Shown piece by piece: positions 1-11,850 of a stretch of DNA of 64,000 nucleotides. A program made the translations under genes and the position numbers. Below the pieces are notes generated by a model. It was not told where the DNA came from. It worked only from the letters and a program-made list of their open reading frames with translations, and did not search any database. This stretch comes from Brassica napus (Eukaryota > Streptophyta > Magnoliopsida > Brassicales > Brassicaceae), in the NCBI RefSeq assembly GCF_020379485.1, contig NW_026015187.1, positions 203,501 to 267,500 on the forward strand, read 5' to 3'. Each line of letters opens with the position of its first letter. The stretch's first letter is position 1.

Positions 1-590
1 ACGGACAGCCACGGACGTCCTGTGTGTTCTGACGGACAGCCACGGACGTCCTGTGTGTGCTGGCAGACACCCACGAACGTCCTGTGTGTGCTGGCGGACA
101 CCCACGGACGTCCTGTGTGTACTGACCATACAGCCCACGTGGGCCAAAATCACCCGAACAGTCCACAGGAAGGGCCAGCATGCTGAGTTCAAGGACCAGC
201 GTGCTGATATGTGTACTGATGGACAGTCACAGACGTCCTGTGTGTGCTGACGGACACACAGGGATACACACGGACAGCCACGGACGTCATGTGTGTGCTG
301 ACGGACAGCCACAGACGTCCTGTGTGTGCTAGCGGACACCCACGGACGTCCTGTGTGTACTGAACAGACAGCCCACGTGGGCCAAAATCTCCCATACAGT
401 CTATAGGAAGGGCCAGCGTGCTGAGTCCAAGGACCAGCGTGCTGATATGTGTAGTGATGGACAGCCACGGACGTCCTGTGTGGGCTGACGGACACACAGG
501 GACACACAGGGACAGTCACGGACGTCCTGTGTGTGCTGACAGACACAGATGGACACAGACGGACACACACGGACAGCCACAGACGTCCTG
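1..590. repeat. composite satellite array, left segment
   Basis: Tandem copies of a composite unit. The core starts at CCCACGTGGGCCAAAATCAC and continues through modules reading AGTCCA, GGAAGGGCCAGC, GTGCTGAGT and CTGATATGTGTACTGATGG. It is followed by short sub-repeats of the kind CGGACGTCCTGTGTGTGCTG. Cores fall near 138 and 369. Positions 1-590 match 2966-3554 almost base for base (offset 2965, then 2964 after one lost base). The segment ends abruptly where element E begins. I do not recognise the satellite family. Confidence 0.93.
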
Positions 591-678
591 TTAGTACGAA
601 ACACACTAACATAAACAGAACAAAACAATCCCTAGACTAAGCAATCAAACCTCACCGTGAGACCTAATCAGCTGGCTG

Positions 679-702
679 CGTGTGTGTGTGTGTGTGTGTG
701 TT
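679..702. repeat. (TG)n microsatellite
   Basis: An uninterrupted run of about eleven TG dinucleotides in the remaining internal part of element E. Confidence 0.9.
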
Positions 703-735
703 GACTGCATAACCCAACTATCCTAGAATCAACCT

Positions 736-748
736 GGCTCTGATACCA
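736..748 (-). other. primer binding site of element E
   Basis: The minus strand reads TGGTATCAGAGCC three bases inside the LTR end. This matches the 3' end of plant initiator Met-tRNA, as in many plant LTR elements. Confidence 0.85.
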
Positions 749-2235
749 AGTTGTAAGACCCGAACCCTGGCCTCTCGACCTGATGGAGTCCACAGGCTTA
801 CTTATTAATTTCTTTGCTTGTTTGATCCATTTTAAGTCTTTTAGTTACTAAGTCATATTCGAATATGAGGTTCATAAACAAACGAACAGATTGCACAGCG
901 GAATAACAATGTATAAACTTTGTATTACTTGGAAACATGAGATTCAATACACAACTTCTTAACAGTCTCATAGACAATCACTAGTTCATCCCTAGCATCA
1001 TCTAACCACACGTTACACAGCCTCTCACTGACCGAGCCTTCACGGCTCCTTGGCTTGACCAGAACCATCCTTAGTTCCTGAAACCACAACCAGATAAGCA
1101 TTAATCAGAACGAGAATAGAACGGATTGATTCTACAATGCTTGGCTTGGTTCCTAGAACTTAGATAAACCTCAGTCAACATAATCATAAAACGTATGAAC
1201 CTACCTACTGTATCCTAAGTCATTCAACCAACCACCCCTTGACTTAGAATCAGATAGATAGTCCAGAATAGATAAACAGAACACACGAACAGATCCGGAT
1301 CGTCCCCAAAGACCAATCCGTCTAACCGGATAGAATCTAGGTGCGACCAGCCAATGAAGTCCGGCTCAATGGCCCAACGGACTCCCATACCTGATCCGGC
1401 CTTAGGCCTGGATCCAATCGGCCGAGTAAGCCTCAAGCCTAATCCGGAAGGCTTAGCAACCGGTCAGACCTTGCGACTCTACCTTGTCTTAGACAAACCG
1501 TGACCTTGTCCTAACTAGACAAGCCATAGGCTGATCCATAAGGATCGGTCCTAACCTGTCCCGAAAGACACCGTTTGGAACATGCACCCTTTGGCCAATC
1601 ATGCCTCTTGGTCCTCGTACCTTTTGATGTTCGTAACCTTGGTATCTCGTACCTTTTGGTCACTGACACCCTTTGGCAACTCACAACCTTTGGACACTCA
1701 TGACTCTTGACAACTCGTGCCCTTTGGGTCATTCCCAACCGTTCGTCCTAACCGCCAAGTCTTGGTGCTATTGGATCATCCGACTAACCGACCCGTGTCT
1801 AGGCTAGCGGTTTGATTATGTTTGGCCAAAACCTAGGAACGTGTCCCTTGGACTCAACCAACACAACCTTTCGTGTTTAACCAGAGAGAAGAGAAGAGAA
1901 ACGAATTGAAACTGATAAGGAGAGCCAGATGGGACTTAGGAACCGAGTAGAGCCGCGGTGCGGTCGCATGGACCATCTATTCGGTCTGATGGAGCCACGG
2001 CCCATCACATACCTTGTGAACCACGTCTGGGTTCTCCATGCTCTTCTCCTTGTCTTGATCTCCCATTCTTGACCGGGTTTAGTTCTGAAACGATCAGAGT
2101 CGCCGGAACACAACACCACCACAATCGGCCTTTCTCTTGGCCGGAACTCTCTCTTTCTCTCTTTCTTTCTCTCTACGATTTTCTCTGAGTATTTTACTCT
2201 GGAATTGGATAATAAAATCGACCAGAGAGCCCCCA

Positions 2236-2244
2236 TATTTATAG
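2236..2244 (-). promoter_or_regulatory. TATA box of LTR E
   Basis: CTATAAATA on the minus strand, followed by a GC-richer stretch and pyrimidine-rich sequence. This is a plausible LTR core promoter. Confidence 0.55.
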
Positions 2245-2517
2245 AAAACGAGGGGGTAAGTCTTGCCCCTCGAACAGGCACGACTTGCTAGCGAATGGGC
2301 ACCATCGGCCAAGGGTTGTCCCCTTTCAGCCACTTCATCCCTTCGCCCTTTCTGATTGGGTTTGGTGTCGGTCACAAGCCCAACCCACGCCCCAGGCCTC
2401 CTGGACTTAGACCACGGCCTTGTCCAAAGACCCAACAGCCCATGGCCTCATGGCCGGACCTCACAGCCCGCCACTGACCCGGACCCGGACCATCGGCCTA
2501 AAGCCCGGACAGTCCAT

Positions 2518-2690
2518 CTAGCTGAGATGAGCTGACTCTCAGCTGCCTCAGCTGAGTGAGCAAGTAGTCCAGCTAGTGGAGCTGACTTAGTAGGGACTGA
2601 GCTGGAGTGAACTGAACCTAGCTTCATTGAGCTGGCCGAGCTACTCGTCCACTTCGTCCAGCTATCATCTTACTCGTCCTAGCTGTCTCT
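2518..2690. repeat. AGCTGA-rich irregular repeat in U3 of LTR E
   Basis: Many AGCTGA/CAGCTGAG/GAGCTGACT variants at irregular spacing, many of them containing the palindrome AGCT. It lies in the minus-strand U3 upstream of the TATA box. Confidence 0.65.
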
Positions 2691-5600
2691 TAGCTTGTAT
2701 AAGGTTAAGTCAAAGTTTCCTTATGTCCTTAACCTTCTTTCTCGACCATGGAACACTTGCCTTGATGTCCTAAGACTGGCTTGCACGTTTCCTCGAACCA
2801 TGGCCGTCCCAACAATCCTACTCAGGATTGGGGGCGTGACAGTCCAATCACCAGCGTGCTGATATGTGTACTGATGGACAGCCACAGACGTCAAGTGTGT
2901 GCTGACGGACACACAGGGACACACACGGACAGCCACAGACGTCCTGTGTGTGCTGACGGACACACACGGACAGCCACGGACGTCCTGTGTGTTCTGACGG
3001 ACAGCCACGGACGTCCTGTGTGTGCTGGCAGACACCACGAACGTCCTGTGTGTGCTGGCGGACACCCACGGACGTCCTGTGTGTACTGACCATACAGCCC
3101 ACGTGGGCCAAAATCACCCGAACAGTCCACAGGAAGGGCCACCATGCTGAGTTCAAGGACCAGCGTGCTGATATGTGTACTGATGGACAGTCACAGACGT
3201 CCTGTGTGTGCTGACGGACACACAGGGATACACACGGACAGCCACGGACGTCATGTGTGTGCTGACGGACAGCCACAGACGTCCTGTGTGTGCTAGCGGA
3301 CACCCACGGACGTCCTGTGTGTACTGAACAGACAGCCCACGTGGGCCAAAATCTCCCATACAGTCTATAGGAAGGACCAGCGTGCTGAGTCCAAGGACCA
3401 GCGTGCTGATATGTGTAGTGATGGACAGCCACTGACGTCCTGTGTGGGCTGACGGACACACAGGGACACACAGGGACAGTCACGGACGTCCTGTGTGTGC
3501 TGACAGACACAGATGGACACAGACGGACACACACGGACAGCCACAGACGTCCTGTGTGTGCTGGCAGACACCCACGGTCGTCCTGTGTGTACTAAACAGA
3601 CAGCCCACATGGGCCAAAATCACCCAAAAAGTCCACGGGAAGGGTCAGCATGCTGAGTCCAAGGACCAATGTGCTGATATGTGTACTGATGGACAGCCAC
3701 GGACGTCCTGTGTGTGCTGACGGACACACACGGAAACACACAGACACACACAGACAGCCACGGACGACCTGTGCGTGCTGACGGACACACACGGATGTCA
3801 TGTGTGCGCTAAAGGACACCCACGGACGTCCTGTGTGTACTGAACATACAGCCCATGTGGGCCAAAATCACCTGAACAGTCCACAGGAAGGGCCAACGTG
3901 CTGAGTCCAAGGACCAGTGTGCTGATATGTGTACTGATGGACAGCCACGGACGTCCTGTGTGTGCTGACGGACACACAGGGACACACACAGACAGCCTCG
4001 GACGTCAAGTGTGTGCTTACGGACAGCCACGGACGTCCTGTGTGTGCTGGCGGACACCCACGGACGTCCTGTGTGTACTGAACATACAGCCCACGTGGGC
4101 CAAAATCACCCAAACAGTCCACAGGAAGGGCCAGCGTGCTGAGTCCAAGGACCAGCGTGCTGATATGTGTACTGATGGACAGCCACGGATGTCCTGTGTG
4201 TGCTGACGGACACACAGGGATACACACAGACAGGCACAGACGTCATGTGTGTGCTGACGGACAGCCACAGACAGCCACGGACGTCCTGTGTGTACTGAAC
4301 AGACAGCCTACGTGGGCCAAAATCACCCAAACAGTCCACAGGAAGGGCCAGCGTGCTGAGTCCATGGACCAGCGTGCTGATATGTGTACTGATGGACAGC
4401 CACAGACGTCCTGTGTGTGCTGGCGGACACCCACGGACGTCCTGTGTGTACTGAACAGACAGCCCACGTGCGCGAAAATCACCCAAACAGTCCACGGGAA
4501 GGGTCAGCGTGCTGAGTCCAAGGACCAACGTACTGTTATGTGTACTGATGGACAGCCACATAAGTATTGTGTGTGCTGACGGACACACACAGACACACAC
4601 GGACATACACGGACAGCCACGGACGTCCTGTGTGTTCTGACGGACAGCCACGGATGTCCTGTGTGTGCTGGCGGACACACACGGACATCCTGTGTGTGCT
4701 GGCGGACACCCACAGACGTCCTGTGTGTACTGACCATACAGCCCACATGGGGCAAAATCACCCGAACAGTCCACAGGAAGGCCCAGCATGCTGAGTTCAA
4801 GGACCAGCGTGCTGATATGTGTACTGATGGACATCCAAAGACGTCCTGTGTGTGCTGACGGACACACAGGGATACACACGGACAGCCACAGACGTCATGT
4901 GTGTGCTGACAGACAGCCACAAACAGCCACGGACGTCCTGTGTGTGCTAGCGGACACCCACGGACGTCCTGTGTGTACTGAACAGATAGTCCACGTGGGC
5001 CAAAATCACCCATACAGTCCACAGGAAGGGCCAGCGTGCTGAGTCCAAGGACCAGCGTGCTGATATGTGTACTGATAGACAGCCACGGACGTCCTGTGTG
5101 TTCTGACGGACACACAGGGACACACACGGACAGTCACGGACGTCCTGTGTGTGCTGACAGACAGAGATGGACACAGACAGACACACACGGACAGCCACAG
5201 ACGTCCTGTGTGTGCTTGCAGACACCCACGGCCGTCCTGTGTGTACTGAACATACAGCCCACATGGGCCACAATCACCTGAAAAGTCCACAGGAAGGGTC
5301 AGCGTGCTGAGTCCAAGGACCAACGTGCTGATATATGTACTGATGGACAGCCACGGACGTCCTGTGTGTGCTGACGGACACACACGGACACACACGGACA
5401 CACACGGACACACACAGACAGCCACGGACGTCCTGTGTGTACTGGCGGACAACCCCGGACGTCCTGTGTGTACTGAACAGACAGCCCACGTGGGCCAAAA
5501 TCACCCAAACAGTCCACGGGAAGGGTCAGCGTGCTGAGTCCAAGAACCAACGTACTGATATGTGTACTGATGGACAGCCACATAAGTATTGTGTGTGCTG

Positions 5601-6649
5601 ACGGACACACACAGACACACACGGACAGCCACAGACGTCCTGTGTGTGCTGACGGACACACACAGACATACACGGACAGCCACGGACGTCCTGTGTGTTC
5701 TGACGGACAGCCACGGACGTCCTGTGTGTGCTGGCAGACACCCACGGACGTCCTGTGTGTGCTAACGGACACCCACGGACGTCCTGTGTGTACTGACCAT
5801 ACAGCCCACGTGGGCCAAAATCACCCGAACAGTCCACAGGAAGGGCCAGCATGCTGAGTTCAAGGACCCGCGTGCTGATATGTGTACTGATGGACAGCCA
5901 CAGACGTCCTGTGTGTGCTGACGGACACACACGGATGTCATGTGTGCGCTGACGGACACCCACGGACGTCCTATGTGTACTGAACATACAGCCCACGTGG
6001 GCCAAAATCACCCGAACAGTCCACAGGAAGGGCCAGCGTGCTGAGGCCAAGGACCAGTGTGCTGATATGTGTACTGATGGACAGCCACGGACGTCCTGTG
6101 TGTGCTGACGGACACCCAGGGACACATACAGACAGCCTCGGACGTCATGTGTGTGCTTACGGACAGCCACGGACGTCCTGTGTGTGCTGGCAGACACCCA
6201 CGGACGTCCTGTGTGTACTGAACATATAGACCACGTGGGCCAAAATCACCCAAACAGTCCACAGGAAGGGCCAGCGTGCTGAGTCCAAGGGCAAGCGTGC
6301 TGATATGTGTACTGATGGACAGCCACAGACATCCTGTGTGTGCTGACGGACACACACGGCTGTCATGTGTGCGCTGACGGACACCCACAGACGTCCTGTG
6401 TGTACTGAACATACAGCCCACGTGGGCCAAAATCACCCGAACAGTCCACAGGAAGGGCCAGCGTGCTGAGTCCAAGGACCAGTGTGCTGATATGTGTACT
6501 GATAGACAGCCACGGACATCCTGTGTGTGCTGACGGACACACAGGGACACACACAGACAGCCTCAGACGTCATGTGTGTACTTACGGACAGCCACAGACG
6601 TCCTGTGTGTGCTGGCGGACACCCACGGACGTCCTGTGTGTACTGAACA

Positions 6650-9600
6650 TATAGCCCACGTGGGCCAAAATCACCCAAACAGTCCACTGGAAGGGTCAGC
6701 GTGCTGAGTGCAAGGACCAACGTGCTGATATGTGTACTGATGGACAGCCAGAGACGTCCTGTTTGTGCTGACGGACACACACGGACACACACGGACACAC
6801 ACAGACAGCCACAGACGTCCTGTGTGTGCTAGCGGACACCCCCGGACGTCCTGTGTGTACTGAACAGACAGCCCACGTGGGCCAAAATCACCCAAACAGT
6901 CCACGGGAAGGGTCAGCGTGCTGAGTCGAAGGACCAACGTACTGATATGTGTACTGATGGACAGCCACATAAGTATTGTGTGTGCTGACGGACACACACA
7001 GACACACACGGACAGCCACAGACGTCCTGTGTGTGCTGACGGACACACACAGACATACACGGACAGCCACGGACGTCATGTGTGTTCTGACGGACAGCCA
7101 CAGACGTCCTGTGTGTGCTGGCAGACACCCACGGACGTCCTGTGTGTGCTGGCGGACACCCACAGACGTCCTGTGTGTACTGACCATACAGCCCACGTGG
7201 GCCAAAATCACCCGAACAGTCCACAGGAAGGGCCAGCATGCTGAGTTCAAGGACCCGCGTGCTGATATGTGTACTGATGGACAGCCACAGACGTCCTGTG
7301 TGTGCTGACGGACACACACGGATGTCATGTGTGCGCTGACAGACACACACGGACGTCCTGTGTGTACTGAACATACAGCCCACGTGGGCCAAAATCACCC
7401 GAACAGTCCACAGGAAGGGCCAGCGTGCTGAGTCCAAGGACCAGCGTGCTGATATGTGTACTGATGGACAGCCATGGACGTCCTGTGTGTGCTGACGGAC
7501 ACACAGGGACACACACAGACAGCCTCGGCCGTCATGTGTGTGCTTACGGACAGCCACGGACGTCCTGTGTGTGCTGGCGGACACCCACAGACGTCCTGTG
7601 CGTACTGAACATACAGCCCACGTGGGCCAACATCACCCAAACAGTCCACAGGAAGGGCCAGCCTACTGAGTCCAAGGACCAGCGTGCTGATATGTGTACT
7701 GATGGACAGCCATGGACGTCCTGTGTGTGCTGACAGACACAGACGGACACACACGGACAGCCACAGACGTCATCTGTGTGCAGACAGACACCCATGGCCG
7801 TCCTGTGTGTACTGAACAGACAGCCCACATGGGCCAAAATCACCCGAAAAGTCCACGGGAAGGGTCAGCGTGCTGAGTCCAAGGACCAACGTGCTGATAT
7901 GTGTACTGATGGACAGCCACGGACGTCCTGTGTGTGCTGACGGACACACACGGACACACACGGACACACACAGATAGCCACGGACGTCCTGTGTGTGCTG
8001 GCGGACACCCCCGGACGTCCTGTGTGTACTGAACAGACAGCCCACGTGAGCCAAAATCACCCAAACAGTCCACGGGAAGGGTCAGCGTGCTGAGTCCAAG
8101 AACCAACGTACTGATATGTGTACTGATGGACAGCCACATAAGTATTGTGTGTGCTGACGGACACACACAGACACACACGGACAGCCACGGACGTCCTGTG
8201 TGTGCTGACGGACACACACAGACATACACGGACAGCCACGGACGTCCTGTGTGTTCTGACGGACAGCCACGGACGTCCTGTGTGTGCTGGCAGACACCCA
8301 CGGACGTCCTGTGTGTGCTAACGGACACCCACGGACGTCCTGTGTGTACTGACCATACAGCCCACGTGGGCCAAAAACACCCGAACAGTCCACAGGAAGG
8401 GCCAGCATGCTGAGTTCAAGGACCCGCGTGCTGATATGTGTACTGATGGACAGCCACAGACGTCCTGTGTGTGCTGACGGACACACACGGATGTCATGTG
8501 TGCGCTGACGGACACCCACGGACGTCCTATGTGTACTGAACATACAGCCCACGTGGGCCAAAATCACCCGAACAGTCCACAGGAAGGGCCAGCGTGCTGA
8601 GGCCAAGGACCAGTGTGCTGATATGTGTACTGATGGACAGCCACGGACGTCCTGTGTGTGCTGACGGACACCCAGGGACACACACAGACAGCCTCAGACG
8701 TCATGTGTGTGCTTACGGACAGCCACGGACGTCCTGTGTGTGCTGGCGGACACCCCCGGACGTCCTGTGTGTACTGAACAGACAGCCCACGTGAGCCAAA
8801 ATCACCCAAACAGTCCACGGGAAGGGTCAGCGTGCTGAGTCCAAGAACCAACGTACTGATATGTGTACTGATGGACAGCCACATAAGTATTGTGTGTGCT
8901 GACGGACACACACAGACACACACGGACAGCCACGGACGTCCTGTGTGTGCTGACGGACACACACAGACATACACGGACAGCCACGGACGTCCTGTGTGTT
9001 CTGACGGACAGCCACGGACGTCCTGTGTGTGCTGGCAGACACCCACGGACGTCATGTGTGTGCTAACGGACACCCACGGACGTCCTGTGTGTACTGACCA
9101 TACAGCCCACGTGGGCCAAAAACACCCGAACAGTCCACAGGAAGGGCCAGCATGCTGAGTTCAAGGACCCGCGTGCTGATATGTGTACTGATGGACAGCC
9201 ACAGACGTCCTGTGTGTGCTGACGGACACACACGGATGTCATGTGTGCGCTGACGGACACCCACGGACGTCCTATGTGTACTGAACATACAGCCCACGTG
9301 GGCCAAAATCACCCGAACAGTCCACAGGAAGGGCCAGCGTGCTGAGGCCAAGGACCAGTGTGCTGATATGTGTACTGATGGACAGCCACGGACGTCCTGT
9401 GTGTGCTGACGGACACCCAGGGACACACACAGACAGGCTCGGACGTCATGTGTGTGCTTACGGACAGCCACGGACGTCCTGTGTGTGCTGGCAGACACCC
9501 ACGGACGTCCTGTGTGTACTGAACATATAGCCCACGTGGGCCAAAATCACCCAAACAGTCCACAGGAAGGGCCAGCGTGCTGAGTCGAAGGGCAAGCGTG

Positions 9601-11850
9601 CTGATATGTGTACTGATGGACAGCCACAGACGTCTTGTGTGTGCTGACGGACACACACGGATGTCATGTGTGCGCTGACGGACACCCACAGACGTCCTGT
9701 GTGTACTGAACATACAGCCCACGTGGGCCAAAATCACCCGAACAGTCCACCGGAAGGGCCAGCGTGCTGAGTCCAAGGACCAGTGTGCTGATATGTGTAC
9801 TGATGGACAGCCACGGACGTCCTGTGTGTGCTGACGGACACACAGGGACACACACAGACAGCCTCGGCCGTCATGTGTGTGCTTACGGACAGCCACGGAC
9901 GTCCTGTGTGTGCTGGCGGACACCCACGGACGTCCTGTGTGTCCTGAACATACAGCCCACGTGGGCCAAAATCACCCAAACAGTCCACTGGAAGGGTCAG
10001 CGTGCTGAGTGCAAGGACCAACGTGCTGATATGTGTACTGATGGACAGCCAGAGACGTCCTGTTTGTGCTGACGGACACACACGGACACACACAGACAGC
10101 CACAGACGTCCTGTGTGTGCTAGCGGACACCCCCGGACGTCCTGTGTGTACTGAACAGACAGCCCACGTGGGCCAAAATCACCCAAACAGTCCACGGGAA
10201 GGGTCAGCGTGCTGAGTCGAAGGACCAACGTACTGATATGTGTACTGATGGACAGCCACATAAGTATTGTGTGTGCTGACGGACACACACAGACACACAC
10301 GGACAGCCACAGACGTCCTGTGTGTGCTGACGGACACACACAGACATACACGGACAGCCACGGACGTCATGTGTGTTCTGACGGACAGCCACGGACGTCC
10401 TGTGTGTGCTGGCAGACACCCACGGACGTCCTGTGTGTGCTGGCGGACACCCACAGACGTCCTGTGTGTACTGACCATACAGCCCACGTGGGCCAAAATC
10501 ACCCGAACAGTCCACAGGAAGGGCCAGCATGCTGAGTTCAAGGACCCGCGTGCTGATATGTGTACTGATGGACAGCCACAGACGTCCTGTGTGTGCTGAC
10601 GGACACACACGGATGTCATGTGTGCGCTGACGGACACACACGGACGTCCTGTGTGTACTGAACATACAGCCCACGTGGGCCAAAATCACCCGAACAGTCC
10701 ACAGGAAGGGCCAGCGTGCTGAGTCCAAGGACCAGTGTGCTGATATGTGTACTGATGGACAGCCACGGACGTCCTGTGTGTGCTGACGGACACACAGGGA
10801 CACACACAGACAGCCTCGGCCGTCATGTGTGTGCTTACGGACAGCCACGGACATCCTGTGTGTGCTGGCGGACACCCACAGACGTCATGTGCGTACTGAA
10901 CATACAGCCCACGTGGGCCAAAATCACCAAAACAGTCCACAGGAAGGGCCAGCCTACTGAGTCCAAGGACCAGCGTGCTGATATGTGTACTGATGGACAG
11001 CCATGGACGTCCTGTGTGTGCTGACAGACACAGACGGACACACACGGACAGCCTCAGACGTCATGTGTGTGCAGACAGACACCCATGGCCGTCCTGTGTG
11101 TACTGAACAGACAGCCCACATGGGCCAAAATCACCCGAAAAGTCCACGGGAAGGGTCAGCGTGCTGAGTCCAAGGACCAACGTGCTGATATGTGTACTGA
11201 TGGACAGCGACGGACGTCCTGTGTGTGCTGACGGACACACACGGACACACACGGACACACACAGATAGCCACGGACGTCCTGTGTGTGCTGGCGAACACC
11301 CCCGGACGTCCTGTGTGTACTGAACAGACAGCCCACGTGAGCCAAAATCACCCAAACAGTCCACGGGAAGGGTCAGCGTGCTGAGTCCAAGAACCAACGT
11401 ACTGATATGTGTACTGATGGACAGCCACATAAGTATTGTGTGTGCTGACGGACACACACAGACACACACGGACAGCCACGGACGTCCTGTGTGTGCTGAC
11501 GGACACACACAGACATACACGGACAGCCACGGACGTCCTGTGTGTTCTGACGGACAGCCACGGACGTCCTGTGTGTGCTGGCAGACACCCACGGACGTCA
11601 TGTGTGTGCTAACGGACACCCACGGACGTCCTGTGTGTACTGACCATACAGCCCACGTGGGCCAAAAACACCCGAACAGTCCACAGGAAGGGCCAGCATG
11701 CTGAGTTCAAGGACCCGCGTGCTGATATGTGTACTGATGGACAGCCACAGACGTCCTGTGTGTGCTGACGGACACACACGGATGTCATGTGTGCGCTGAC
11801 GGACACCCACGGACGTCCTATGTGTACTGAACATACAGCCCACATGGGCC
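6650..11850. repeat. 3.29-kb higher-order duplication within the satellite
   Basis: About 6650-8560 corresponds to about 9950-11850. The offset is 3301 bp at the left edge and 3291 bp after one short sub-repeat is lost. The same succession of variant units, including the CACATAAGTATT marker, occurs in both. Limits are approximate because they lie inside the repeat. Confidence 0.75.
7998..9487. repeat. 745-bp tandem segmental duplication within the satellite
   Basis: Positions 7998-8742 and 8743-9487 match almost perfectly at an offset of 745 bp. Both start at GGCGGACACCCCCGGACG and include the marker CACATAAGTATTGTGTG. Close relatives of this segment also start near 5442 and 11289, so it is a recurring higher-order block. 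Confidence 0.8.

Larger units (their letters stand above)
591..2841 (-). mobile_element. Element E: truncated LTR retrotransposon (5' LTR plus start of internal region)
   Basis: On the minus strand the segment starts TGTCACGCCCCC at 2841, runs through a 2.1-kb LTR ending CGGGTCTTACA at 752, then shows a three-base spacer and a Met-tRNA primer site. About 145 bp of internal sequence follow before it breaks into satellite at 590/591. No gag or pol coding is left. The flanks fall in different phases of the satellite unit. The shared GTCC at both edges is therefore weak support for a target duplication and could be chance microhomology. The rest of the element was lost by deletion or array recombination. 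Confidence 0.8.
752..2841 (-). repeat. LTR of element E
   Basis: About 2090 bp, beginning TG and ending CA on the minus strand, directly followed by a primer binding site. This identifies it as a 5' LTR. Minus-strand order is U3 with an AGCTGA-rich tract, a TATA box near 2240, then a long R-U5. No partner LTR is present in the window. The short ORFs within it show no recognisable protein and are treated as noise. Confidence 0.8.

Noticed and set aside
1..590. Regular repeats with variable spacers resembling a CRISPR array
   Set aside because: Spacers are themselves repeats of one another, units are far too long and the context is plant nuclear DNA with LTR elements.
1224..2435. Minus- and plus-strand ORFs of 60-134 codons in LTR E
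   Set aside because: Low complexity, overlapping in several frames, and located in the LTR with no recognisable product.
587..2845. GTCC on both sides of element E as a target-site duplication
   Set aside because: Only 4 bp, the element is truncated on one side, and the flanks are out of phase in the satellite, so the match is probably chance or microhomology.
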